A stretch of DNA of 64,000 bases from Aegicerativicinus sediminis (GCF_015476115.1 NZ_CP064295.1:3528001-3592000), one strand, 5' to 3'. Counted from the stretch's first letter, positions 1 to 9,487 are shown. Notes: generated by a model from the sequence alone, not told the origin. Program-made: numbers and translations.

Positions 1-1373
1 ATGGAATAGATTCCTTCATTTTAGATGGCAATAATATTATTGAAATATATACTAAGGTTATAAAATTAACCGAAAGTATGCGAAAACGTCCACGTCCGAT
101 ATTGGTTGAATTTAAAACCTTTAGGATGAGAGGGCATGAAGAGGCAAGTGGAACCAAATATGTTCCAGAGGAAGTGATGAATGAATGGAAGTCTAAAGAT
201 CCCATTGAAAATTTCAAGTCATTTTTAATTGTCAATAAAATCCTCACCGTGGATATTGAGGAGCAGTTTCAAAGTGAAATTTCTAAAGAAATTGATGATG
301 CCTTAGAAGCTGTTAATGAAGAACCAATTATAACTGCTGATACAAATGTAGAACTAGGGGATGTTTACCAACCGTTTGAAATTACTAAAACAAAAGTAGA
401 AGCAACCAAAGATGAAATCCGTTTTATTGATGCAATATCTGATGGGTTACGAGAGGGGATGCGGAAACATAAGGAGTTGGTGTTAATGGGGCAAGATATT
501 GCCGAATATGGTGGTGTTTTCAAAATTACGGAAGGTTTTTTAGAAGAGTTTGGCAAGGATAGGGTAAGAAATACTCCTATATGCGAATCCGGAATAGTGG
601 AAACGGCCATGGGACTTTCCATAGCAGGGATGAAATCTGTTGTTGAAATGCAGTTTGCCGATTTTGTGAGCTCAGGATTTAATCCAATTGTAAATTACTT
701 GGCCAAATCTTACTATCGCTGGAACCAAAATGCAGACGTTGTAATTCGAATGCCTTGTGGGGCAGGAGTGGGAGCAGGGCCTTTCCATTCGCAAACTAAT
801 GAGGCCTGGTTTACAAAAACACCTGGACTTAAAGTTGTTTATCCGGCTTTTCCAGAAGATGCCAAAGGTTTGTTGTTAACGGCAATTGCAGACCCTAATC
901 CGGTTATGTTTTTTGAACATAAGGGTCTTTATAGAAGTAAAAAAGGAGATGTTCCAAAGGGCTACTATAATATTCCTTTTGGCAAAGCTAACATATTGCG
1001 TAATGGCAAACAGGTTACCATAATTTCTTATGGTGCCGCTGTCCATTGGGCATTAGAGGTATTGGATAACAATCCAGAAATCGATGCCACCGTTTTAGAT
1101 CTAAGAAGTTTACAACCACTGGATACAGAAACAATTTTCACTTCCGTAAAGGAAACTAATAAGGCCATTATTCTTCACGAGGACAGTCTTTTTGGGGGAA
1201 TAGGCGCAGACATTTCTGCGTTAATTATGGAAAATTGTTTTAATTATCTAGACGCCCCTGTCATACGAGTTGGGAGTATAGAAACACCTATACCATTTGC
1301 TGAAAATTTAGAAAACAACTATTTACCAAAAGTTCGGTTCGAAAAGGAACTTAAAAACCTACTCAATTATTGA
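1..1373 (+). CDS. 2-oxoacid dehydrogenase E1, fused alpha/beta subunits (5' end outside window)
   Basis: The frame is open from base 3 with no stop, so the gene starts before the window; the first ATG at 78 is internal. About 457 residues are visible: the last part of an E1-alpha domain (RPRPILVEFKTFRMRGHEE), a linker, then a complete E1-beta domain starting near KDEIRFIDAISDGLREGM. The beta half shows the thiamine-diphosphate region (GQDIAEYGGVF, CESGIVETAMG, QFADF) and the transketolase C-terminal domain (SIETPIPFAENLE). Fused alpha-beta E1 enzymes are common in Bacteroidota and decarboxylate branched-chain 2-oxo acids or pyruvate in the cytoplasm; the exact substrate cannot be read here. 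The stop overlaps the convergent dipeptidase gene by 7 bp. Confidence 0.9.
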   Translation, partial: GIDSFILDGNNIIEIYTKVIKLTESMRKRPRPILVEFKTFRMRGHEEASGTKYVPEEVMNEWKSKDPIENFKSFLIVNKILTVDIEEQFQSEISKEIDDALEAVNEEPIITADTNVELGDVYQPFEITKTKVEATKDEIRFIDAISDGLREGMRKHKELVLMGQDIAEYGGVFKITEGFLEEFGKDRVRNTPICESGIVETAMGLSIAGMKSVVEMQFADFVSSGFNPIVNYLAKSYYRWNQNADVVIRMPCGAGVGAGPFHSQTNEAWFTKTPGLKVVYPAFPEDAKGLLLTAIADPNPVMFFEHKGLYRSKKGDVPKGYYNIPFGKANILRNGKQVTIISYGAAVHWALEVLDNNPEIDATVLDLRSLQPLDTETIFTSVKETNKAIILHEDSLFGGIGADISALIMENCFNYLDAPVIRVGSIETPIPFAENLENNYLPKVRFEKELKNLLNY

Positions 1374-2698
1374 GGGTTTAACGCTGATTGAATTTCTTTG
1401 GCTTTTGCTTCAACTTCATCTAGTGCTCTAAGAAGATTTCCACTCCATAATTTACCAATTTCTTCTTCAGTGTAACCTCTTTTTACTAATTCCAAGGTGA
1501 CATTAAAGGTTTCTGAAGCATCATTCCATCCTTCAATTCCGCCGCCTCCATCAAAATCACTACTAATACCGACGTGGTCTATATCTAATTTGGAAATTAG
1601 GTAATCAATATGATCTACAAAATCTGATACATTAACTCCTTCTGGAACATCAGTCATCTCAGCTAATCGTTTGTCAACCTCAGGTTTAATACTGTTATAA
1701 GCATCATAATAGGCTCTACGGGCTTCTGGATCCAATTTTCGAATATCAGCTCTTTCCAAATAAGCCATATTGTTTGCTTCCATAACCTGTTTCCTAACAT
1801 CCCTTTCAAAATCTGATCTAGAGGTATTCTTTTCTGGGTCCACGTAACTTTTAAATGCTACAGTTTGCACCACACCACCATTTTTCTTTATCCATTCCAA
1901 TTGTTCATCGTCAAGATTTCTACTGTGGTTCCCTAAAGCTCTTGCAGAGGAATGTGAAGCTATAACAGGGGCTTCAGAAATTTCAATCATTTGCTTAATT
2001 GCCTCTTTAGAAGGGTGGGAGATATCGATCATCATTCCCAATCTGTTCATTTCTTTAATAGCCTCTTTTCCTAATTCACTCAATCCATTATGCAACCAAT
2101 CATTATTCTCCTCTCCAGTATTACTGTCACTTAATTGACTGTGTCCATTATGAGCCAAACTCATATACCTAGCTCCTAAATTGTAAAATTTCTCAATGTT
2201 TTTTAGGTCGGTTCCAATAGGATAGGCATTCTCAACACCAATCATAGCAACCAATTTCCCTGAAGCGACAATATCTCGAACTTCTTGGGAAGTGGTAGCC
2301 AACGCAATTTGGTCTGGAGCAATTTCCTCAACCAATTTATGAATGGCATTAAATTTGGAAATGGCATTTTCATAAGCTTTTGCATAACCATCAGCAGTTA
2401 AAGTATCCTGACCTGTATAAACTACGAACCAAGCAACGTCTAAACCACCTTCTTTCATTTTAGGCAAGTTTACCTGAGTGTCGAGTTTTTGAGTATAATT
2501 AATGGAATCTGTGAAATTATTAATATTAATATCGTTATGGGTGTCTAAGGTTATTACATTTTTGTGAATAGCCTTTGCCTTCTCAATTAATGCAATTGAA
2601 TCTTGTTTCATGGAATCTATTTCAGAATTGACTTTTTTATCATTTTTACAATTGAAAATAAATGCGCATAATAAAATTGGGAGTAATATTTTCTTCAT
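1367..2698 (-). CDS. Membrane dipeptidase, peptidase family M19, lipoprotein
   Basis: 443 residues. The N-terminus MKKILLPILLCAFIFNCKND is a lipoprotein signal with Cys at 17. Zinc-binding features of the renal dipeptidase family are present in order: DTHNDI, IGVENAYPIG, MIDISHPS, ASHSSARALG and HVGISSDFDGGGG. The family hydrolyses dipeptides, including some with D-residues, in the periplasm. The length is normal for a lipid-anchored Bacteroidota member. It converges on the E1 gene and diverges from the 3D-domain lipoprotein gene, from which it is separated by 81 bp. Confidence 0.92.
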   Translation of the reverse strand: MKKILLPILLCAFIFNCKNDKKVNSEIDSMKQDSIALIEKAKAIHKNVITLDTHNDININNFTDSINYTQKLDTQVNLPKMKEGGLDVAWFVVYTGQDTLTADGYAKAYENAISKFNAIHKLVEEIAPDQIALATTSQEVRDIVASGKLVAMIGVENAYPIGTDLKNIEKFYNLGARYMSLAHNGHSQLSDSNTGEENNDWLHNGLSELGKEAIKEMNRLGMMIDISHPSKEAIKQMIEISEAPVIASHSSARALGNHSRNLDDEQLEWIKKNGGVVQTVAFKSYVDPEKNTSRSDFERDVRKQVMEANNMAYLERADIRKLDPEARRAYYDAYNSIKPEVDKRLAEMTDVPEGVNVSDFVDHIDYLISKLDIDHVGISSDFDGGGGIEGWNDASETFNVTLELVKRGYTEEEIGKLWSGNLLRALDEVEAKAKEIQSALNPQ

Positions 2699-2746
2699 GG
2701 TAAAGGGTTTTAAGGGGCTGAATTTACAAATTTGTATTGGTCCTGT

Positions 2747-2775
2747 TTGCCCATAACTATAAAAATGTAACTTTA
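2747..2775 (+). promoter_or_regulatory. Bacteroidota-type promoter for the 3D-domain gene
   Basis: TTG at 2747-2749, an 18-base spacer, then TAACTTTA at 2768-2775, which matches the TANNTTTG pattern in 7 of 8 positions. The start codon at 2780 follows only four bases later, so a transcript from here would be leaderless or nearly so. Seen by eye only. Confidence 0.4.
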
Positions 2776-2779
2776 GAAA

Positions 2780-3223
2780 ATGAAATCATTGGGCTTCCAA
2801 ATAATTGCTATTGTATTATATGTTTTTGTTTCGTGTAAAGAAAATGATGAACCAAATTATAAATGGATTACAAAAGAAGTTAAGGCAACAGCTTATAACT
2901 CTACCGTAACACAAACAAATTCTAATCCACATATAACCGCTTTTGGGGATTCATTGATCCCCGGTAAAAAATATATTGCAGTTTCAAGAGATTTGGAACG
3001 TCTAGGACTTGCCCATAATACACTTGTTAAAATTGAAGGATTGGAAGGAACTTATTTGGTAAAGGATCGAATGCATGCTCGCAAACGAAACCAAATAGAT
3101 GTCTACATGGGGACAGATATAAAGGCCGCCTTACAATTTGGGCGGAAACATGTTACAATTCAATATAGGGTTGAAATACCCGATTCAACCAAAACCGAAG
3201 AGATTAAAAATCTGCCAAATTAA
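2780..3223 (+). CDS. 3D (Asp-Asp-Asp) domain lipoprotein, RlpA/MltA-like barrel
   Basis: 147 residues. The N-terminus MKSLGFQIIAIVLYVFVSCK is a lipoprotein signal (Cys 19). The body follows the pattern of the 3D domain: VKATAYNST at the start, IPGKKYIAVSRDLERLG in the middle and VKDRMHARKRNQIDVYMG near the end, with Asp residues in the D..IDVY motif. This double-psi barrel fold is found in MltA and RlpA-type cell-wall proteins, so peptidoglycan cleavage or binding in the periplasm is likely but unproven. The last 20 bp overlap the convergent exbD-like gene. Confidence 0.7.
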   Translation: MKSLGFQIIAIVLYVFVSCKENDEPNYKWITKEVKATAYNSTVTQTNSNPHITAFGDSLIPGKKYIAVSRDLERLGLAHNTLVKIEGLEGTYLVKDRMHARKRNQIDVYMGTDIKAALQFGRKHVTIQYRVEIPDSTKTEEIKNLPN

Positions 3224-3758
3224 ATGGATAAGCATCCCTAATTTTTACTAATTCATCATTGTCTAGATTTTCAATGGATTTGCCAAATGTGGCTTGTGCA
3301 TAAGAAATTCGTAAAAATTTAAAAGCCTTAGAAATTTCATCTTCCACTTTGATGTAAAAATTATAGGTGCTTTTTGGATTTACATCTAAGGCTATTTTTG
3401 CTTTTTGTGGATGGTCAGAATCTGAGGCTGTCCTTTTTCCCTTACAATAATGGCATTCATCATTAGCATTGTTATCGATAAACATAATTACCCGCTCCTT
3501 TAATTGTTCAATTGAAAGTCTTTCACCACGAACCATAAGTTCATCGTGTTCATTAATTTGAATGTTCAGCAAATTATACTCACTAACCAATAAGTCGCAA
3601 TTAACATTTGGGGGACAAGGTTTAGAAAGTTGCCGTTTTAAACCTATATCCGAGGAGATGGTTGTGCAAACCAAAAAGAAAATTAATAGCAAAAATGCTA
3701 TATCAGCCATTGAACCAGAATTGATAGGTGGGGAAGAGGAATGACGATTTGTTTTCAT
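3204..3758 (-). CDS. exbD: ExbD/TolR-family biopolymer transport protein
   Basis: 184 residues with the ExbD layout: a short cytoplasmic N-terminus (MKTNRHSSSPPINSGSM), one membrane helix with the conserved Asp (ADIAFLLLIFFLVCTTI), and a periplasmic domain. The family works with ExbB and TonB, or with gliding and proton-motive motors, to energise the outer membrane. The usual ExbB neighbour is absent, so this is an isolated copy. The insert NDECHYCKGKRTASDSDHP with two Cys residues is typical of longer Bacteroidota ExbD proteins. Confidence 0.85.
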   Translation of the reverse strand: MKTNRHSSSPPINSGSMADIAFLLLIFFLVCTTISSDIGLKRQLSKPCPPNVNCDLLVSEYNLLNIQINEHDELMVRGERLSIEQLKERVIMFIDNNANDECHYCKGKRTASDSDHPQKAKIALDVNPKSTYNFYIKVEDEISKAFKFLRISYAQATFGKSIENLDNDELVKIRDAYPFNLADF

Positions 3759-4311
3759 GGGAAGGAGTTTTATGTTAATGAAATGTTAATTACAAAAACA
3801 ATACCACAAAAAAACCGATCTACTATTTTTCGATCGGTTTTTATGATACCTCCCAAATGAAAATCATCTTTGATTATTTTCCAGATTCTCATTTATATTA
3901 TGCGAAGTATTCGTGATAGTTCGCAAACGTGTCATACTGTTCGTTTTAAACTTTTTACTTAAACCTTCTTTTCAAATTCCAATTATAAGATTTGGAATGG
4001 GTTGTAGTGGAAGTTAGTTGATTGTTGTTTAAAGTTCTCATGATTGATGATTTTTTAATGATTGATGTTTACTTATAGACGACGGAATTAAAACTTTGTT
4101 ACAGTACTATGTTATGCATAATAATAAAAAAATGATTTTTATCATATATACAACTGACGTTCAGACAGATAAAAGTTTTGTTAAAATGTCAAATTGACCT
4201 AAATTTTGGAAATTTTGTCAGAAATAATTAAAAATTAAAGTATGGTATCCATTTTGAAATAGAGGAAAATGAAAGAATTTAAATTAAAGTTTAACATAAA
4301 AAAGATTTAAA
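3759..4311. other. 553-bp intergenic region between exbD and hsp20
   Basis: No convincing ORF. It holds a strong hairpin at 3808-3842 (separate entry), a weaker inverted repeat (TGCGAA / TTCGCA) around 3900-3925, and very AT-rich sequence leading to the hsp20 start. No CIRCE-like heat-shock operator was seen. The length and the minus-strand terminator leave room for a small RNA. Confidence 0.5.
3808..3842 (-). terminator. Rho-independent terminator-like hairpin without an upstream gene
   Basis: AAAAACCGATC at 3810-3820 pairs with GATCGGTTTTT at 3832-3842 around an 11-base loop. On the minus strand the stem is followed by a run of T. It lies upstream of exbD, so no annotated gene ends at it. 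Confidence 0.6.
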
Positions 4312-4791
4312 ATGAGTACCGTATTAACAGTGCCAAAAAATGGACAGAAAGAATCAAGAGATAGAGGAATCTCAACTTTACCTCGTTTTTCATCTTGGTT
4401 TGACAATTTTTTTGATAACGATTTAGGAACCGGATTTTTATCCAACTTCAATACAGGTATGACCTTACCTGCAGTGAACATTAAGGAGGATGCAGAACAA
4501 TTTACATTGGAAATTGCTGTACCTGGAATGAAAAAATCAGATTTTAATGTAGACGTTGATAACAAGATTTTATCAATATCCTCAGAAACTCAATCAGAGA
4601 AAAGTGAAAAAGAAGAAAACTATACCCGTAGAGAATTTGGTTATTCTTCATTTAAAAGAACTTTCACCCTGCCAGATTCTGTAAATTCTGATAAGATAAA
4701 AGCCATTTATAAGGAAGGTATACTTTCAGTAATTCTTCCTAAAAAAGAAGAAGCTAAGGAGAAACCTGCTAAGCGTATAGAAATTTCCTAA
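4312..4791 (+). CDS. Small heat shock protein, Hsp20/alpha-crystallin family
   Basis: 159 residues. The alpha-crystallin domain covers about residues 45-145: LPAVNIKEDAEQFTLEIAVPGMKKSDFNVDVDN, the RREFGYSSFKRTFTLP segment, and the AIYKEGILSVILPKKE end with the conserved GxLxVxLPK motif. The C-terminal tail KPAKRIEIS carries an IxI-type motif used in oligomer assembly. It is an ATP-independent chaperone holding unfolded proteins in the cytoplasm. The gene stands alone, preceded by a long AT-rich region and followed by a strong terminator. Confidence 0.95.
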   Translation: MSTVLTVPKNGQKESRDRGISTLPRFSSWFDNFFDNDLGTGFLSNFNTGMTLPAVNIKEDAEQFTLEIAVPGMKKSDFNVDVDNKILSISSETQSEKSEKEENYTRREFGYSSFKRTFTLPDSVNSDKIKAIYKEGILSVILPKKEEAKEKPAKRIEIS

Positions 4792-4810
4792 TTGTTCACT
4801 CCAAACAACA

Positions 4811-4838
4811 AAGGCCGCCAATTGGCGGCCTTTTTTTT
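4811..4838 (+). terminator. Terminator of hsp20
   Basis: AAGGCCGCC pairs with GGCGGCCTT around a 4-base loop, followed by eight T residues. Confidence 0.85.
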
Positions 4839-4909
4839 AAATGTTGTTAACATTACTGCTCACAAACCCTATAAAATGCTAATTTTGTGAGAATTTTTTT
4901 TACGCCCAT

Positions 4910-6424
4910 ATGCCTACATCCGTTTCATTATCAGATAAGCAGCCTTTAAAAAAGCGATTGTATGACTATCAGCTAACGGATCTTAAACGAATTTTTGAAA
5001 TTCTCAATACTGCACCTGACAACTATAATTTATTGTACCAACTTCCTACTGGTGGAGGTAAAACAGTCATTTTTTCTGAGATTGTAAGACAATACATTAA
5101 AAATCATCAACAGAAAGTGGTTATTCTAACCCATAGAATTGAGCTATGCAGACAAACCTCGCGTATGCTTACAGGCTTTGGTGTAACGAATAAAATAATT
5201 AATAGTAAAGTTAAAGATCTTCCGGACCAAGACGATTACCAATGTTTTGTTGCCATGGTTGAAACTTTAAACAACCGCTTAACCGATGATAAATTAGAAT
5301 TGAAAAACATTGGTCTTGTAATAATTGATGAGGCCCATTACAATTCCTTCAGAAAGTTGTTTAAGTTTTTTAAGGATTGTTTTATTCTAGGTGTAACAGC
5401 CACACCCCTAAGCTCCAATATCAAACTTCCAATGAACGACAATTATGATCAGCTTATTGTGGGTGATGATATTTCTACGCTTATTAAAAATGGATTTTTA
5501 TCCAAGGCTGATATTATAAATTATGATGTATCGCTTACATCCCTCAAAATTGGTATAAATGGCGATTACACTGTAAAATCTTCTGAAGCCTTGTATACGA
5601 ATCATTTTATGCAAGGCAAGCTTATTACTGCCTACGAGGAACATGCCTTAGGAAAGAAAACTTTGATATTTAATAATGGTATTAATACCTCAAAAGAAGT
5701 TTATCATTCTTTTAAAAAGGCCGGTTATAACGTTCGACATCTAGACAATAAAGCCACAAAGCAGGAGCGTAAAGAAATCTTAAAATGGTTCAAACACACA
5801 CCAGATGCAATCCTTACTTCCGTTAGTATTCTAACCACAGGATTTGATGAACCAACAGTGGAAGCAGTCATTTTAAATCGTGCTACCAGATCCCTGACAT
5901 TATATTTTCAGATGATCGGAAGGGGATCTAGGGTTCTAGAGAATAAAAACAGTTTTACGGTTGTTGACCTTGGAAATAATATTCTGCGATTTGGTCCTTG
6001 GGACCAACATGTGGATTGGCCTCATATTTTCAAATATCCAGAAATGTATCTTGAGAATATTCGAAATGATGAGGATATAGAAAGAGACTTCGTATACGAA
6101 ATGCCTGACGCCTTGCGCAGCAAGTTTAAATGTACCGATTCTATAGATTTTGATATTAAGGCAGAATATAAGAAGGTAATTTCTGAAGGTAAGAAGTCGA
6201 TTACAGCTATAGAAAAATCAATAGACCAACACTCTCAAATGTGTATTGAAAATGCCGAGGATGTATTTGAAGCCCGTGCATTGGCAAAATTGTTAGAAGA
6301 TGACATTGCCTTCCGGATAAAACAATATTCTTATTGTATCATGAACTGTACGGATAATTATAAAGATTGGTTATTCGAGGAATATATTCGCAAATTAAGG
6401 ATCAGTTTTAACGGTCAATTTTAA
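4910..6424 (+). CDS. DEAD/DEAH-box superfamily 2 helicase, RadD-like
   Basis: 504 residues. Helicase motifs in order: I LPTGGGKT near residue 48, Ia ILTHRIEL, II DEAH near residue 144, III VTATP, V VSILTTGFDEP and VI QMIGRGSR. The order and spacing fit the ResIII/SSL2-like group that includes RadD, a DNA repair ATPase. The C-terminal 130 residues are specific to this type and carry a KCTDSIDFD...IDQHSQMCIENAED segment. A TAATTTTG box sits 23 bp before the start and may be the -7 element. Role in DNA or RNA metabolism is inferred; the exact substrate is unknown. Confidence 0.85.
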   Translation: MPTSVSLSDKQPLKKRLYDYQLTDLKRIFEILNTAPDNYNLLYQLPTGGGKTVIFSEIVRQYIKNHQQKVVILTHRIELCRQTSRMLTGFGVTNKIINSKVKDLPDQDDYQCFVAMVETLNNRLTDDKLELKNIGLVIIDEAHYNSFRKLFKFFKDCFILGVTATPLSSNIKLPMNDNYDQLIVGDDISTLIKNGFLSKADIINYDVSLTSLKIGINGDYTVKSSEALYTNHFMQGKLITAYEEHALGKKTLIFNNGINTSKEVYHSFKKAGYNVRHLDNKATKQERKEILKWFKHTPDAILTSVSILTTGFDEPTVEAVILNRATRSLTLYFQMIGRGSRVLENKNSFTVVDLGNNILRFGPWDQHVDWPHIFKYPEMYLENIRNDEDIERDFVYEMPDALRSKFKCTDSIDFDIKAEYKKVISEGKKSITAIEKSIDQHSQMCIENAEDVFEARALAKLLEDDIAFRIKQYSYCIMNCTDNYKDWLFEEYIRKLRISFNGQF

Positions 6425-6509
6425 GTTTAGGTTAAAATTTAGCTCTAATTTCTTCGTTTAATTAATTTTGGGAACAGTTTTTGAAGCCAATTCTCGTACG
6501 AGTTTAGCT

Positions 6510-7205
6510 ATGAAAAAAATAATACTTTCCTTATTGGTTATAGTTTCAACTTCTTTAGGATGGTCTCAACAAATGGACCGTCAGAATAAATCAATACCTA
6601 TTCCAGCGGAAGAAACAAAAGAAAAGGACTCTACTACCATACCTTTCCAAATAAAACCTGAGGAACGCAAAATTGATCTTTCACCTAAGTCAATGGAAGG
6701 TTCAGCTTTTAAAAAACCTGTTGAAATTACGGAGGAAAAAAAAGGGTTCAGTATGTTAGATAAATCTACTCTCTTGGATCCAGGTGAAAAATATGAAAGA
6801 CGTATAAATCAAAAGGCGGTGGAGCAAGGCTACAAAATTGCTCCAATGTCTGACCAATTTTTGGGCGAATTTAGGAGCAATGGAAAATTCGTTAATATAA
6901 TGTGCCGAGATCATGAATATCCTGATGGTGATTTAGTTAGGGTTTTTGTCAATGGTGATATATATGTACCATCCTTATTACTAGTGTCCGGATATAGGGG
7001 TTTTAATATTCCATTGAATCCGGGTGTAAATCAAATAGATTTTCTTGCTTTAAACCAAGGGGAATCTGGTCCCAATACTGCTGAATTTGTAGTTTACGAC
7101 GATGAAGGGAATTTAGTGTCCTCAAAAAAATGGAACCTTTTAACTGGTGTTAAGGCAACAATTATAGTCTACAAAAAGGAAGAAAAAGAAAAAGAGGGTC
7201 AGTAA
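6510..7205 (+). CDS. Exported protein of unknown function
   Basis: 231 residues from the ATG at 6510. That start gives a clean signal peptide (MKKIILSLLVIVSTSLGWSQ). The longer frame from 6468 adds 14 residues and would overlap a likely -7 box (TAATTTTG, 6463-6470). The mature protein has a low-complexity charged N-terminal half and a more ordered C-terminal half (about residues 110-215) that reads like a beta-sandwich (FVNIMCRDHEYPDGDLVRVFVNG, IDFLALNQGESGPNTAEFVVYDD). I do not recognise a named family. It probably sits in the periplasm or on the outer membrane. Confidence 0.75.
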   Translation: MKKIILSLLVIVSTSLGWSQQMDRQNKSIPIPAEETKEKDSTTIPFQIKPEERKIDLSPKSMEGSAFKKPVEITEEKKGFSMLDKSTLLDPGEKYERRINQKAVEQGYKIAPMSDQFLGEFRSNGKFVNIMCRDHEYPDGDLVRVFVNGDIYVPSLLLVSGYRGFNIPLNPGVNQIDFLALNQGESGPNTAEFVVYDDEGNLVSSKKWNLLTGVKATIIVYKKEEKEKEGQ

Positions 7206-7336
7206 ATTAATTAGATTTTAAACATTCCCATATTTTAATAAAACTTAAACATCCATAACTTAATACAAAACGTATAGTAGTTGGTAATTTTATTGTTACC
7301 TTCTAAGGGAAATAACCTTTTTTACCAAACTAACTT

Positions 7337-8344
7337 ATGAAGGATGTAAATCAACAATGGATCTTAGCCAAACGGCCGATTGGATTTCCTGAAATTGACA
7401 CCTGGGAAGTTAAAAATTCCGAAATACCTAAACCTTCTAGCGGAGAAATGCTTTTAAAACATCTTTATGTTTCCATTGATCCTGCAATGAGAGGATGGAT
7501 GAATAAAGGAAAATCATACATCGAACCTATTGAAATAGGTGCTGTAATGAGAGCAGGTGTGATAGCTGAAGTTATGGAAGTAGGGGATGGAGCCCCCTTT
7601 CAAAAAGGAGATATCCTTACTGGGTGGAATGGAGTGCAACAATATAGTATAACTAACGGTAAGGGATGGCAAAAAATACCGTCAAGTCAATTGCCACTTC
7701 CTTATTATTTGGGGGCGTTAGGCATGACGGGCTTAACGGCTTATTTTGGTTTATTGGAGGTTGGAAAAGCCAAAGAGGGCGATGTTGTATTAGTTTCCGC
7801 TGCTGCAGGCGCAGTGGGCAGTGTGGTTTGTCAAATTGCCAAGATAAAAGGTTGTAAAGTAATTGGCATTGCAGGGGGAAAGGCAAAATGTGACTATCTA
7901 ATTAACGAGCTTAATATTGACAAGGCCTTGGATTATAAGGCAGAAAACTTTTTAAGAGAGCTTAGGGTAAGCTGCGCAGATGGAATTGATGTATATTTTG
8001 ATAATGTAGGCGGTGAAATCCTAGATGCAGCCCTCACTTTGCTAAAAAGACATGCACGTATAGTAATTTGTGGCGCAATTTCCCAATATAATAACGATAA
8101 AAAAATAAAAGGGCCTAATAATTATATGTCTTTATTGGTAAATAGAGCAACTATGCAGGGAATGGTTGTATTTGATTATAAAGAAAAATACCCTTCAGCA
8201 CTTAGCGAAATGGGGAAGTGGGTTAAAGAAGGAAAACTAAAAAGTGAATTTACGATTATTGAAGGAATTGAAAATTTTTATAAAGCATTTAAAACTTTAT
8301 TTTCAGGCGAGAAACAAGGTAAACTCGTTCTAAAAGTAAATTAA
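7337..8344 (+). CDS. NADP-dependent oxidoreductase, MDR superfamily (CurA/leukotriene B4 dehydrogenase type)
   Basis: 335 residues, normal for the group. N-terminal GroES-like domain (WILAKRPIGFP, HLYVSIDPAMRGWM), then a Rossmann domain with AAAGAVGSVVCQIAKIKGCKVIGIAGG near residue 155 and the YFDNVGGEILD segment. There are no zinc-ligand cysteines, as in quinone oxidoreductase and prostaglandin reductase relatives. The family reduces the C=C bond of alpha,beta-unsaturated aldehydes and ketones using NADPH in the cytoplasm. It is a single gene with no functional partner nearby. Confidence 0.92.
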   Translation: MKDVNQQWILAKRPIGFPEIDTWEVKNSEIPKPSSGEMLLKHLYVSIDPAMRGWMNKGKSYIEPIEIGAVMRAGVIAEVMEVGDGAPFQKGDILTGWNGVQQYSITNGKGWQKIPSSQLPLPYYLGALGMTGLTAYFGLLEVGKAKEGDVVLVSAAAGAVGSVVCQIAKIKGCKVIGIAGGKAKCDYLINELNIDKALDYKAENFLRELRVSCADGIDVYFDNVGGEILDAALTLLKRHARIVICGAISQYNNDKKIKGPNNYMSLLVNRATMQGMVVFDYKEKYPSALSEMGKWVKEGKLKSEFTIIEGIENFYKAFKTLFSGEKQGKLVLKVN

Positions 8345-8455
8345 TCTGTATTTATTAAAATTTTCTTTATATTCAATCATAAGAAAATGATAATATGAAC
8401 GTTAATGAAATAAAGAGTTGTTAAGATTGTTTAAAAAATTAACATATGTCATTTT

Positions 8456-8482
8456 TTGGTCTCGTTTTTGCAACTAAATTTG
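8456..8482 (+). promoter_or_regulatory. Bacteroidota-type promoter for the serine hydrolase gene
   Basis: TTG at 8456-8458, a 16-base spacer and TAAATTTG at 8475-8482, an exact match to TANNTTTG. A transcript would begin near 8490, which supports the ATG at 8519 rather than 8456 as the start codon. Confidence 0.5.
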
Positions 8483-8518
8483 TCGATTATAAAATTGAAA
8501 AATAGCATTCTAAAATAT

Positions 8519-9487
8519 ATGTCTTATAAAAAAGCCCTAAATTTTGTTTCGGCAGGAATTGTAATGGTCGGTATGCAGCTAAGTGCCCAGTCAAGGGGTC
8601 ATATTGCCATGATAGCACCAGAAATTCCTCGTCCGGCTATGATGGAATACAATGAACTGCCCATCGTGAATGAACAACCCATTCAACCAATTGCAGATCT
8701 TGGCAACATGGATCTTCAGAAAATCCTTGAAAGTGAAATTGAAAAGGATCCATATTGGAAAAATCTTGTGCGAAATAATAAAATGGCTGTGGGTATTGTT
8801 GATCTTACAAACCCAAATGAAATTAAGTATGCAGGTATAAATGATAATACAATGATGTATGCTGCTAGCCTGCCAAAGATTGCCATTCTTTTATCAGCCA
8901 TGGATGCTTTTGAAAAAGGAGAATTGGAAGAAACAGAAACTATAAAAAACGATCTTAGGCTGATGATTAGCAAATCTGATAATCATGCCTCTACTAGAAT
9001 GATAGATCGTTTAGGTTATGAAAAGATAGAAAGTGTGTTAAGAGGAACGGATTATAAACTTTATGATGAAGAAGCAGGAGGAGGCCTATGGGTTGGAAAG
9101 CGGTATGCGGCAGGTGGCCGCCGTTATCCTGAACCTTTGAAAGGTTTAAGCCATGCCGCAACAGTTAAGCAAGTTTGTAGTTTCTATTATCAGCTCGCCA
9201 TGGGACGTCTTGTAAGTGCTGATCGTTCTAGGGAGATGTTAGATATTATGAAAGATCCTGCATTGCACCATAAATTTGTAAACACATTGGAAAAACTTGC
9301 TCCAAGGGCCACTCTATTCAGAAAATCTGGATCTTGGAAAAACTATCACTCAGATTCAGTTTTGGTTTGGGGTCCAAAAAGACATTATATCATTGTTGCC
9401 TTAATCGATGATAATCTTGGTGAGAACATCATCAGAAAATTGGTTTACCCACTCGATAATGTATTGAAAAATTCACGTACTTTATAG
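8519..9487 (+). CDS. Exported serine hydrolase of the class A beta-lactamase fold
   Basis: 322 residues from the ATG at 8519, which gives a signal peptide (MSYKKALNFVSAGIVMVGMQLSAQ). The three active-site elements of penicilloyl-serine transferases are present: SxxK as ASLPKIAIL, an SDN-like SDNHAS, and KSG as FRKSGSWKNYHSD. The fold therefore suggests beta-lactamase, DD-peptidase or esterase activity in the periplasm. The sequence is not a typical acquired lactamase. A second, different member of the same fold is encoded at 12340-13605, with a transporter-like gene between them. Substrate unknown. Confidence 0.8.
   Translation: MSYKKALNFVSAGIVMVGMQLSAQSRGHIAMIAPEIPRPAMMEYNELPIVNEQPIQPIADLGNMDLQKILESEIEKDPYWKNLVRNNKMAVGIVDLTNPNEIKYAGINDNTMMYAASLPKIAILLSAMDAFEKGELEETETIKNDLRLMISKSDNHASTRMIDRLGYEKIESVLRGTDYKLYDEEAGGGLWVGKRYAAGGRRYPEPLKGLSHAATVKQVCSFYYQLAMGRLVSADRSREMLDIMKDPALHHKFVNTLEKLAPRATLFRKSGSWKNYHSDSVLVWGPKRHYIIVALIDDNLGENIIRKLVYPLDNVLKNSRTL

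Noticed and set aside
8519-9487. Acquired antibiotic-resistance beta-lactamase
   Set aside because: Active-site motifs fit the fold, but sequence and context look chromosomal and substrate cannot be judged.
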